Origin: UBA6168 sp041392505
Lineage (GTDB): Bacteria > Bacteroidota > Bacteroidia > Chitinophagales > Saprospiraceae
Direction of reading: 5' to 3'
DNA length: 64,000 nucleotides
Assembly (NCBI GenBank): GCA_041392505.1
Contig: JAWKLX010000023.1
Location: 75,205 to 139,204 of the forward strand
The notes below the pieces were generated by a model, which did no database searches, had not been told where the DNA came from, and worked only from the letters and a program-made list of their open reading frames with translations. The position numbers and the translations under genes are program-made. Shown here in pieces: positions 30,801-40,800 of this stretch. Within the stretch, counting starts at the first letter, position 1; each line of letters starts with the position of its first letter.

Positions 30801-33800
30801 GGGTATTTGTTTCATCAAAATCCATGAAAATACCGGGGCACTCATCAAAGGCAACCACGTTGGGCGGCATGGGTACAGCATCATCGCAGCTGATGGTCAC
30901 ATCCGCAGGGACATTGCTCAGGATAGGTGCGATTACATCACCCAAGTTCATAGTCACGGTAGCGGTGGCACAACAACCTGTCAATTGGTTGCAAGTTTGG
31001 TAAACAAACTGATCGACCAAGCAGTCATTTCCCGCAGGGAAATATTGGAATTTACCCGTTCCATCGATGGTCACCGTACCATAAGTAGGGTTGGTGAAAA
31101 TGCTGAAAACTGGGTTTTGCAAATTATTGTCGTTGTAGGTTACCCGTTCGCTGAAAGGCATCCCCGGACAAGTAGTATATTCATCATCGTAGAGGTCTGG
31201 AGCGGCAGAGGCCACACAGTCAGGGTCAGCACAATCTATCAGCCCATCGCCGTCGTCATCGATGCCATTGGTGCAATCTTCTCCACAAACCACCACCGTC
31301 ACGGTCACTTGATCGACAGCCGTACAGCCGCTTGGTGCAGTTACGGTTACGGTATAAGTAGTGGTAGTGAGTGGTGAAACGATTTGGCTGGAAGTGGTTT
31401 TTCCATTGCTCCAGCTATAGGTCAACACACCATTGCCTCCCGAAGCCGAAGCACTGATTTGGATATTGGCACCTGCACAGTTATTTACATTAGAACCCGC
31501 ATCAACGGTTGGTCCACAATCCGAATCGGCACAATCGATGAATCCATCACCATCATCATCAACCCCATTGCTACAATCTTCTGGACAGGACTGAACGGTA
31601 ATGGTTACCTGATCAGAATCGTTGCAGCCATTGGCAGATGTGATCGTCACGGAGTAGGTTGTAGTCGTCAGCGGAGTGACGGTAAAGGAGTTTTGATTGC
31701 CGGTGAGGCCGTTGTCCCAATTGTATTGGTACGGCTGCGTGCCGCCAGTAGCGGAGGCCAAAAGATTGGCATCGAAAAAGCGGCAAATGGTTTGATCTGC
31801 GCCAGCATTGGCCACTGGCGATTGGTTGACATTGACAACGACTTGATCGGTCGTGGTGCAATTATTACCATCGGTAACCGATACAGTATAAGTCGTTGTG
31901 CTGCCAGGAGTTACCGTTTTAGTTGCACCTGTACCCAAGCCATTTGACCAGGCAAAAGAATAAGGAGCAAGGCCACCGGAAGCAGTTGCGGTAAATGTAG
32001 ATGGCGTACCGCTACATAGTGTTACATCTGCACCTGCATTGACAACTGCGCTGGAGCAATCAGGATCAGCGCAATCGGCCAAACCATCGCCATCATCGTC
32101 AATTCCGTTATCGCAAATTTCATCCACCAAACATTCTAACAGGTTGATTTCCGCAATGGCTGTCCAAGGGTTGCCATTGACTTCAGAGGATGCGACCAAA
32201 CGGATATATTGCCCATAAACTGGTTCAAAAGTAATTTCATCTTGGTTTGGCGAATTTTCCCAAACACCAGAAGAAACAGGGCTGCCCCAATTAGTACCAT
32301 CCATACTTGCATACAAAGTATAATTGGCAATCCTCCCGTTTTGACCGCTTTGTCTTGGTAAATACCGAAGCCCAACAATTGAGTGAACCTCACCCAAATT
32401 GATTTGCAGATCATGCGGCATCGGGTCAGTGGCCAACGACCATTGCGTATGCCAAAATGTATTGGGATCACCGTCAAATGCATTGCTGGCTGCGCCATCT
32501 TCCCCATTTGTTTCTTCACTGTCTACATAATGTATTGACCATTCACTTTGGTCTATCGTGCTGGTAGCAATACAGCAAGCACCATTCGATTCATCCACTA
32601 CCCCATCATGGTCGTCATCCAAGCCATTTCCGCAAATCTCAACGCATTGTTCAACTACGAGTTCAAAGAAAGTATTGTAAGTACATCCTCCCGGATCAAT
32701 GTAAGAAACGTAGTAAGTCCCGGCGGTTGAAAAAGTAGTGTTATTGATCGTTACAATATCGCTGGAACTGCTGCCAGTTTGACTTTTAGAAAAACCATTG
32801 GGCCCTGACCAGTTGAATGTCCAAGCAGAATAACCAGAACCAGCAAAGCCGAACCTGACATCCTGCCCTTCACAAACCGTCACCTGATTACCTGGCACCC
32901 AAGAACCATTGTCGACACTGTATTCCTGGTTCAAAGCGGTAGAACAATCACAGGATTCAATTTTAAAAGCAGCCACCATACCACCATTCGCTTGGATGTA
33001 ACTTGGCGCAGATGACTGAATGGAAATCGAACTGATGACACCAGAGCTTGGCCCATTTCTGAATTGGGCAGAGGCACTGATCCCATCTGGTTCATTATAG
33101 GTAGTAAAATCCCCGTACTGTGATTTGGTGGTCACTTCCATGATTTCAGAAAAACCACTCATTGTATTGAAACCACCGTTGGTGGTAGGCTGGCCAAGAC
33201 CACTTAATGCATAAACCAACAATCCATCATTGGCTTCATCGACCGATTGCCCAGCATCAAAACTGGAAATATTCATGATAAAGTTGCCACTTTGGCTTGG
33301 GCTACTTGAAACGAGACTGTTGTTGTCCACATTGGAACCTGATCGCACGATCCCCACATTGCTTTGTTCTGCATTGGCAAAAACATAAGCCATCAAAATG
33401 GCATCGTCTGCGTTATCGATTGGCAAATTGACATCTGCCATTGAAATGGTAATGTTACCTGAACCTGCTCCACCTAAAATATTGAACAAATCACTTTCAT
33501 AAATTGCGATGAAATAACTTTCCCGAGAATACATGGCGCCTTCCGCACCAGTGCCCTGCGGGAAACCCCATTGCGCACCAAAACGAAGGTCACCCGCTGG
33601 CAATGTCAAATGGTTTTGACGTTCGACACTCCCGCCGGAGCCGACAAAATTGGCCGTAACGACGAAGTTGTTTTCAACTGGTACATAGGTAGTCCAGTTG
33701 TCGCCCAAACCAACCGCACCAGTGTTGCTACCCGAACAGTTATCGCCTCCTTGACAGTGTTCCCTTTCAAAGGAAGCCGTCAGGAATACGATCCTGTTGT

Positions 33801-34197
33801 TGCCCGCTGGGACGAAGAAATTGGTAATGGAAGGCATCCCTGCTGAACCGCTTCCCGTTGCGGAGGCCGATTTATAGGCCAACAACTTTACCCCAGAGGC
33901 ACAGGTCATCGCCGTGCAATCGCTGGAGCAATCCGGGTCGGCACAATCGACCAAACCATCGCCATCGTCATCTATGCCGTTATCGCAGATTTCTGTCAGA
34001 ACGGGGTTTTCTGGGTTTTCCGCAAAAGTTGGAAATGGATAAATTAAAGAAATAAAAAATGCAATCAACAGCAGGTAGCCCTTGATTGCAATTACATCTG
34101 TTCTACTTTGAACAGGCATGTTCAAAGCACGGGAAAGTCCAATATTGTTTCTCTGTCGGAAAAAATATTCGATAAAATGTGTTTGTTCTGTTCTCAT
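27862..34197 (-). CDS. Modular surface protein with F5/8 C, PKD, beta-helix and YQGP calcium-loop end (gene C)
   Basis: 2111 residues, uninterrupted. The hydrophobic signal segment is at about 40-60 (GYLLLIAFFISLIYPFPTFA), so Met27 (about 34119) is an alternative start. Domains: MopE-like linker; an unassigned 300-residue domain; PKD; F5/8-type C/discoidin domain (about 545-685, AFDGDPNTFWHT, YIRLVASS); three PKD-like Ig repeats alternating with EDC/EIC.NG.DDDGDG linkers; cadherin-like; HYR; three lectin-like repeats; a VTICHKPGT motif; a right-handed beta-helix-like region (about 1625-1865, starting DGDWNSSTTWKNGSIP); then the DWLLLEIRD/RHRNHLG module and duplicated DxNxD.KVIYQGPNND loops. 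The predicted role is extracellular carbohydrate or surface binding. It is a paralogue of genes B and D, but only C carries the ICHKPG/beta-helix cassette inside the C-terminal block. The 58-bp repeat starts 37 bp upstream of the ATG. Confidence 0.92.
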   Translation of the reverse strand: MRTEQTHFIEYFFRQRNNIGLSRALNMPVQSRTDVIAIKGYLLLIAFFISLIYPFPTFAENPENPVLTEICDNGIDDDGDGLVDCADPDCSSDCTAMTCASGVKLLAYKSASATGSGSAGMPSITNFFVPAGNNRIVFLTASFEREHCQGGDNCSGSNTGAVGLGDNWTTYVPVENNFVVTANFVGSGGSVERQNHLTLPAGDLRFGAQWGFPQGTGAEGAMYSRESYFIAIYESDLFNILGGAGSGNITISMADVNLPIDNADDAILMAYVFANAEQSNVGIVRSGSNVDNNSLVSSSPSQSGNFIMNISSFDAGQSVDEANDGLLVYALSGLGQPTTNGGFNTMSGFSEIMEVTTKSQYGDFTTYNEPDGISASAQFRNGPSSGVISSISIQSSAPSYIQANGGMVAAFKIESCDCSTALNQEYSVDNGSWVPGNQVTVCEGQDVRFGFAGSGYSAWTFNWSGPNGFSKSQTGSSSSDIVTINNTTFSTAGTYYVSYIDPGGCTYNTFFELVVEQCVEICGNGLDDDHDGVVDESNGACCIATSTIDQSEWSIHYVDSEETNGEDGAASNAFDGDPNTFWHTQWSLATDPMPHDLQINLGEVHSIVGLRYLPRQSGQNGRIANYTLYASMDGTNWGSPVSSGVWENSPNQDEITFEPVYGQYIRLVASSEVNGNPWTAIAEINLLECLVDEICDNGIDDDGDGLADCADPDCSSAVVNAGADVTLCSGTPSTFTATASGGLAPYSFAWSNGLGTGATKTVTPGSTTTYTVSVTDGNNCTTTDQVVVNVNQSPVANAGADQTICRFFDANLLASATGGTQPYQYNWDNGLTGNQNSFTVTPLTTTTYSVTITSANGCNDSDQVTITVQSCPEDCSNGVDDDGDGFIDCADSDCGPTVDAGSNVNNCAGANIQISASASGGNGVLTYSWSNGKTTSSQIVSPLTTTTYTVTVTAPSGCTAVDQVTVTVVVCGEDCTNGIDDDGDGLIDCADPDCVASAAPDLYDDEYTTCPGMPFSERVTYNDNNLQNPVFSIFTNPTYGTVTIDGTGKFQYFPAGNDCLVDQFVYQTCNQLTGCCATATVTMNLGDVIAPILSNVPADVTISCDDAVPMPPNVVAFDECPGIFMDFDETNTQHYVGACESYTITRTWTATDLCGNQSSQSQHITVVDNTKPEIFQVYTLANGKRVVAGVSKNVTHDWKYIPFPITFTETPMIFTTVMTNNDMSAVTVRQRNAYSQGFEMRLFEQQSADGMHLGENVAWLAIEAGTNTDLMNLEAHRWQNINSTPSTHNFSNLFGNDPGLLTSMQSTNDPDPASVRIDNLTSNSVSIFIEEETSADAEMTHGYEHVGYLAFQPGVPMTDKNGASFGETGKLSLTNAWAKVNLSGQYTKPVVLLGGVSNKHNDGVNVRVRNVTNNSFEVRLQEWDYEDGNHQAESVSWVVVEGAIPGNNGYYCSGSVADLQIGINVFAIDNCDNNTAFGYTETPSVTSSGTQTTRVWMAIDDCGNTNLITRFDTCSTAALYARVKLHGAIVNSGNSGLMRDDLRAQSFVPLEEPFSSLPAFPHVKDTTPHGTGNGNGNGNGGNNGSNSNKVTICHKPGTSSETTLEININALQAHLNHGDVEGPCTDVEIGTPAGSASADYQTIADGDWNSSTTWKNGSIPNANNLNNKTVSIQHHVTLSVGNLNLKNGTILWLTNGSLTVGSGAIIIAEAEVLVAGSDLNITGGDLQITDAAAEVSLGNSTIDIEQDLLKTGGHLWIENVCMHVGGDFENQDGLLDLINTCAVIDGSFANSSNEGVEVNNAKFDIKTGNFTNALFSNISGDSLIVWVETGLISNLGSWLAPIDQYCVGGSALGLGSLLPLAEDCSGMADYFLTCNSLIPPDIINNDPVNTELSEADIALTGTLDPVLLSVTGDDAIVDWLLLEIRDPATEQILEYATVALQRDGDIILEDGQDLINFPTLVEGDYLVSIRHRNHLALMTDQPIRLSIINPLMVDFTDPNLPVRGGAVGGRITNGERMLWGGDFNEDNKVIYQGPNNDVFYLFSRALSDPNNTDILANFIVSEYDLHDFNLDGKVIYQGPNNDRASLLYHTVLAHSGNGGFLANYIAKGFLP

Positions 34198-34233
34198 CTT
34201 CTAAAAATTGATAGTGTTTGTAATATTGTTTGG

Positions 34234-34291
34234 TTAGGTAATTTCCGGCTACCGTCGGATTCATTAGAACCTAATGGTGTAGGTATTTTTT
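34234..34291. repeat. 58-bp repeat, copy 1 (upstream of gene C)
   Basis: Identical over 58 bp to 63943-64000 and in the same orientation. It contains two small stems on the minus strand, CATTAG-gtt-CTAATG and AATCCG...CGGAAATT (with a bulge). At its right end, 34279-34287 (GTAGGTATT) pairs with 34302-34310 (AATACCTAC). This copy lies in the leader of gene C and seems harmless there. The structured form recalls ends of IS200/IS605-type or REP-like elements, but no transposase is visible in the window. Confidence 0.85.
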
Positions 34292-34614
34292 TTCAATTAT
34301 TAATACCTACTGTTTATTTCAAGTTTGTTTATGAGAAGGAAGAAAAGAACTGCTTTCTTGTACAAACTATTTTGGCATAATCTATACCAATAACGTGATC
34401 ATTTGAACAAAAAAACATCAAAAAAACCTCCAGCAAACAAATTGTGACATCAATAATTAGACAATTAAAACAAGCATTTAATTAATACGGGGGGTTGGCT
34501 AAATTAACAGTGAGAATTTTCGGGGGTTATTTTCAATGTTAAATTTTTAATTAGCCAAATAATTCAAAGAATGCTTATTTTAAAGGGGTTTCGAAGCAAA
34601 TCAATTTAGGACAA

Positions 34615-34647
34615 AGACTTTCCAAGTTTTGAAAACTTGGAAAGTCT
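34615..34647. repeat. 33-bp near-perfect palindrome downstream of gene D
   Basis: AGACTTTCCAAGTTTT faces its exact reverse complement across a single base. It lies about 185 bp past the D stop and lacks a U-run, so it is a weak terminator at best. In layout it resembles the CCTTACCAGG/CCTGGTAAGG hairpin after gene E. It may be a dispersed palindromic repeat family used at gene ends. Confidence 0.65.
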
Positions 34648-34830
34648 AAGCTCCTCATTTTCAATTGTTATTAAATTCCAATCCTTAATTTGCATTATTA
34701 ATTGGGGTAAGACTTTCTAAAAAAAATATTCAGCGATAAAATCATTCAACTTCCAACGAGGATTATTTCAACCACATTTTAATCGTAAAGATCAATTATT
34801 ACTGAACCACCATTTAGGATCAAAAAACCA

Positions 34831-37800
34831 TCATGGCAAACTTGATGAAACAATATAATTGGCCAACTTAATTTGGTTTCCGGGGTGTGCCAAAATTGTA
34901 TGATAAAGAATAGGTGCCCGGTCATTAATAGGCCCTTGGTAGATGGTTCTCCCATCCATGTTCAAGTCCATATTACTGTACCCATAGCTAATATAATTGG
35001 CCAAATGTTCATAATTATCATTGTGTCCGATGATAAACGAGAACAAATGAAACACATCATTGGACGGGCCTTGATAAATAACCTTTCCATCATTATTCAG
35101 GTCACCAGACCAAAGGGCCCGCAATCCAGTTGCATGCAAGTGACCCGCCGAACTGGACCCTCTAACTACTAAATCATTATTGGTAAAATCAACTAATGGG
35201 ACATTTACGGTATTCAGAAATTCAGGGGTTTCCGTCATCATACCTAAATGGTTTCTATGGCGGATGCAGATGTGGAAATTGCCTTCCTCTATTGGGAAAA
35301 AGAGCACTTCCTCACCGCTGTTACTTATGACATCGCCATCCCTTTGCAGCAAGGCTGCTTGGGTGATTATGACGCTGTCCCTTTTTTCATCATCCCTTAT
35401 TTCTACAAAAACCCAATCCACAATTGCATTGTTACCAGTCACGTCGAGCAAGTTGTTTATAATCAATTCACCACCATCGTTTACATAGTTCTTGAACCCA
35501 TTCATGCCAGTGTAGGGCTCCTTCGTGGGGACATACCCTTTCACCCTCAAGTCGTCATTCATCAGGGAAAGTGGTGAATTACTGATAAGTGGCCCATACA
35601 ACATAGTCCGCAACCTAACTGCTGCAAGGTTGCAGGTGTCCACTTGATGGAAAGAGGATACATTCCCACAATCGTCAATTGCCCTCCAGGTTTTGTTGAC
35701 CAGGTTGCCGTTCGAGCTGTATTGGGAAGAATCAATGTATTCTAAAGTGACTTGATTGTCGCAGTTATCGGTGACAAAAAGGTTGATGTTTGGCAGCAAT
35801 TCTATGACGTTATTATCGCAAGCAAAACCCGAAGTAATAGGGATGCTGCCTTCTACCACCAAATAAGACACCCGACTTTTGGCATGATTTCCATTCAAAT
35901 AATCCCATTCTTCCAAGGCCACATCAAAACTATTGGAGGTTACATTGCTGACTCTGATCAAAGTGGGGTCACCACCAGAATCTACCCCACCAAGAATGAC
36001 CACCGGTTTGTTGTATTCCCTTGTCAAGTTGATCGTTTCTGTATTTTGATTAATTAACAATGAACCCGATTCGCCAACAAAGGTGCCGTCCTCGTCCTCT
36101 AAGATGCCTGCGTTGAATGCCATAGCCCCAACATCCTCAGCGCCATGGATCAGTTCAGCATCTAACGATGCTTCTTCTTCAATAAAAAACTTGACAGATG
36201 TGGGGCTGAGGTTACTGTACCGCACACCGTTTGGGTCCATATCATGGTAGGTTTGCGTGGAAAAAATAACCGCTGGCGTATTCGTAAACGGATTAGCATA
36301 AGTCCACGTCTTTAAAGTGTTAGTAACGCTTTCTATCAGCTCAACTTGGAAATTGCTTTCACCAATGAAGCCACCTTCTTCCACCGCTATCCAAGCTACA
36401 TTTTCATAAGCATGTTCCCCATTTGAAATTTGCTCCTCCTGCAATCTCATTTCAACCCCTCCGATGCTAACATTGCGCAAACGAACCGTCACCGCTGATG
36501 CTTCATTTTTGGTAATAACCTGGCTGAAAACAACCGGTTTGGTCTCAAAATCAATCGGGAAATTAAGGTACTTCCAATCATTCGTCACCTGCCGTGCGAC
36601 CCCTGCTATCAGCTTTTTGCCATTTGGCAGGGTATAGACCCGGAACAACTCAGGTTCAATCCGGTCTTCGACGGTGATGGTTTGTGTTCCATAGGCTGTA
36701 TTTCCACACCGGTCGGTTGCCGACCAGGTTCGGCTTATGGTGTAAGTTTCGCAACTGTTATTGACCAATGTGGAGGTCTCCTCATACGAAACGTAAATGC
36801 CAGGGCAATCATCAATCGCATAAACCTGAGTTGAAGTTTCCGGAATGGCTTCGTCACAACTGACCGTAAGGTCAGCAGGGATGTTTTGTAAAACAGGCGG
36901 AACAACATCCCCAATGGATAAGAACACGCTCGCCGTGTCACAACATCCCGATGGTTGGTTGCATACCTGATAGACAAACCGATCAATCCCACAACTACTG
37001 CTGTAAGGATTATAGGTGAATACCCCGTTGTTATTTATGCTGACACTGCCTTTAGTTGGGCTGCTAAAAATGGAAAAGGTAGCCGCCTGCAAATTATTGT
37101 CATTAAAGATGACTTGCTCCGTGTAGCTGACCCCCGGACAGGTTGAATAGCTATCCATCAATGGTTGGGGCTGGCCAACCGCCGAGCAATCAGGGTCATC
37201 GCAATCAATCAACCCATCACCATCATTATCTATGCCATCGGCGCATACTTCGCTGCACGGTGTTACGGTAATGGTCAGTTGATCGCTATCACTACATCCA
37301 TAAGCATCTGCAACAGTAACGGAATAAGTTGTCGTAACTATTGGGCTTACCGTTTTGTCCTTACCACTTCCCAGGCCATTGTCCCAATTGTAAGTATAAG
37401 GGGCCGTTCCGCCAGTACCCAAAGCGCTTAAAATGGCATTGCTACCGAGGCAGATGCTTTGATCTGACCCCGCAAAAGCGGATGGGACACAATCGGTGTC
37501 GGCGCAATCTATCAAACCATCACCATCATCGTCGATGCCATTGTTACAAATTTCATCGCAAGTAGGAGCAGCTAAAACGACTGGGTTGTTAACGAAATTT
37601 TCAAAACATGCACTGCCACTATTTCGCACACGAACAATATAGCTTCCTGCACTCAGTCCTGTGAAAACATTTGATGATTGGTAGGTAGCCCCATTGTCGA
37701 TGCTGTATTCCAAATTATCCCCCGTAGCGGTGATAGTTAGCTGTCCATTATTCAAAATTGGACAATTGATGGGGTTCACTTTGGCCACAGCCGATACCGT

Positions 37801-40800
37801 AACATTGCCACACACAGGATCATTGCAATCGATCAATCCGTTGCCATCGTCGTCAATGCCATTGTTGCATATTTCCACATTACAACTTCTTGTGGCGTCC
37901 AAGATGGCTTGGTCGAAATAATATTTCCCCTCTAAAGTCAGATGGGTCGCTGGTACAAAATAGCTTTCCACGGGTGCGGGCAATGCCCCTCCATTTTGCG
38001 AATTGGCGTAAACGCCATTCATGTGATAGCCAAGGTAGACGCGTATGCCGTGGCCAGCTGCCACACCGGGAAGGGCGTCCGTAGATTCGTAAGTGAAGAA
38101 AACCCCATTCACTCCCAATGCCTGCTCTCCTGCGTTTGTCCACAAATAAGCATCCGCAGCGCCAGTGTAATTGCCCCGTGTAAACACTTTAGAATAACTT
38201 GGATTAATGTCGTTGTTGTAGTTATAAATTTCCCTCGAAGCAACATTATCGATGTAAAGATTATTTTGGAACTGATAGCCACCTTCACTGGCTGACATAC
38301 CCAAGTCATTGATAATCGTATAGTTAGAGTTCATTACAGAACCTGAAAAATTCTTTAAAGCCGCTATCAGATCATTTGAAATATGTGCCTCCGTCGTTGC
38401 AGAGACTACGATCAATCCATAGTCATTGAGATTCAAAGTGACTGGAGTTGTTGGGTTGTTAACATCATAAGTTCCCATGCCACTACCATCTGGCCGAGTA
38501 AGCACAGGCACAACGATATTGGCTCCGTTTACTTCATCCAAATAGTTTATAAAACCGTGATCCCAAGGGTCGCCATCATAAGGTTTGTCCTCGCCGCAGA
38601 GGTAGAGAATGTCGCAAACAATGGCATCGCCCGAACAGGCTACCGGCACATCAAAAGTGGTCGTGGTTGAACAAAGAGAGGAATTGACCCTCCAAGCGGC
38701 TGTGACCGTTTTGTTAGTTTCACCATTGGCAGGCACCGTGAAGGTAACCGTTTGCGGGGAGGAGGCACCTCCCCCTACGTTGATCCGTTCGGTTTGTCCA
38801 TAAATACTAACTTCAATTTGGTCGTTTGCTGGAGGGTTAGTCCAAGAGACTTGCACACTAACCGTAGCCACGTCTTGTAGTGGGTGGTCAATACAACTGC
38901 TCACCACTGGCGTTGCCAAGTTAATAAGTTTACAATCCGTATCTGCACAATCCACATTTCCGTCGCCATCATCATCAAGGCCATTGCCGCAGATTTCAGA
39001 ACAAACGAATGGCCGCAAATTACTGCCAGGAATGATAGTCCACGTCGAGCTGGATGGAGTCTTCCAATAAACCTGGAAATGGTCTCCGCCACCGCCCTCT
39101 TTGTGCAGCAATTCCACGTAATAATTTTGACCAGCAACCAAATTGATGGTTGAGGAGGTTTGCGTGGTGAATTTGGTATGTTCCGTCTGGTTCGTCCAAT
39201 CTGCGATATTGGCGATCAGTATTTTATTAGTTGCATCCGCATCTGTACTCAGGTAGAGTTGGCAGTTGTCGTCCGCAGTTATGTTGAACAAATAAGCCCC
39301 AGTCAAGGAAGGCGTAATGTAGCCCCTGACTCTTGTCCCATAGTTATCTGCATAATTATCGGGGCCATCAAAACTGGTCAAAGTTCCAGTTTCCGTTGGG
39401 TTGTCCGGGTAGTTGGCATTGTTAGTCAGGTCCGTGACCGCAGTTCCTGCTCCAATGTTCAACCAACGTTCCATTGTCAAACCACCTGTAGGGCAAAAAG
39501 AAATGCAATCCGGGTCGGCGCTGTCAATCAGCCCATCCCCATCATCGTCGATGCCGTTGTCGCAGATTTCAGCGCAATCAAAATTAACCGTAATGGATTC
39601 TATAGCTGAACAGCCGCCATCACTGTCTTGGACTGTTACAGTATAGGTACCTGCTGCTAAATTTTCCCGGTTACCATCGTTTCTGGCCAAGTCGGCAATT
39701 TGCGAAGCGGTCAAAGATTGATTAAAGTAATACCTGAAATCGTCCATCAGGCCAGTGAAATAATTGCCAGTCCCTGATCCAAATCCAGAGCCACCGTCGT
39801 AATAACCGATGCCACCATTTCCAGAATGAGCGCCAACACCTCCAGCTCCATAACCAGCATAGGCCGTTGTACCAGCCACACCATCTAAATAAAGGGTAAG
39901 CGAATCATTTGCAAAAACGGCAGCAACGTGGTGCCATGCACCATCACTTGGGAAAGTGTGGGTGCCCGCATTCACTTGTACACCTGCGTCACGAGCGGCA
40001 AATTCGAGGACATTGTTATTCAGCCTGACCGCTATTCCGTTGGTTGCCCCCCCTTCATCGATGATAGTTTGAATACCAGTCAACGCAGTAGGTTTGATCC
40101 ACGTGGCAATCATCCATTCCGTGAATGCCACCTCCATGAATGCCCCGTCAATGCTGTAACGGAGATAGGTGCTGCCATTCAAGGAGACAGAAGTTTGTCC
40201 TTCTACGGCATCGATTGAATAGGTAGGAGTACCAAGACTTGAAGCAGTATTTTCGTGGTGGCCGTTTCCAGAAACATCGTTGGTTGAATTTTCAAAAGTC
40301 CATTGAGCAGTTGGGGCAGGTATGTCGCTCCAAACATAGCTATATGGAGCAGTACCACCACTCAGTGTTAGGCCAACACCATTAGTACCACAATCTTCTG
40401 ACAATGTGACATTTATAGCGTCACATTCTGGATCATCACAATCAATGAGGCCGTCGCCGTCGTCGTCGATGCCATTGTTGCAAATTTCAGTTGGTGGGGT
40501 ATAACAGGCGGAATCCATCAAAACGTATATATCCATCGCTAGTGGATCCCCGGCCTTATTATGTCCTTCAAACCAGGTGGCCAAGCCAAATGCACAAGTG
40601 CCTGTAACCGCACCAGCCCCTACTTGAAGGCGGTACCCAGGGACAGGGCCTGTGACAAATATGGTATCGCCAGCATTGCAACCAAGGCCGACCAGTATCC
40701 CATTTACTTCCCAATAGTCCCAATTGGTATGGTCTTCACAGCCCAGTTCCCCTTGATAGCTGCCGCCAAATTCTGCCCAAGTCTGCTTGTCGAAGAGGTT

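Larger units (their letters stand above)
34198..34830. other. Intergenic region between genes D and C
   Basis: From right to left this holds AT-rich sequence after the D stop, a long palindrome (34615-34647), more AT-rich sequence, an inverted repeat and the 58-bp repeat just upstream of gene C. I see no reading frame worth calling. Confidence 0.55.
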
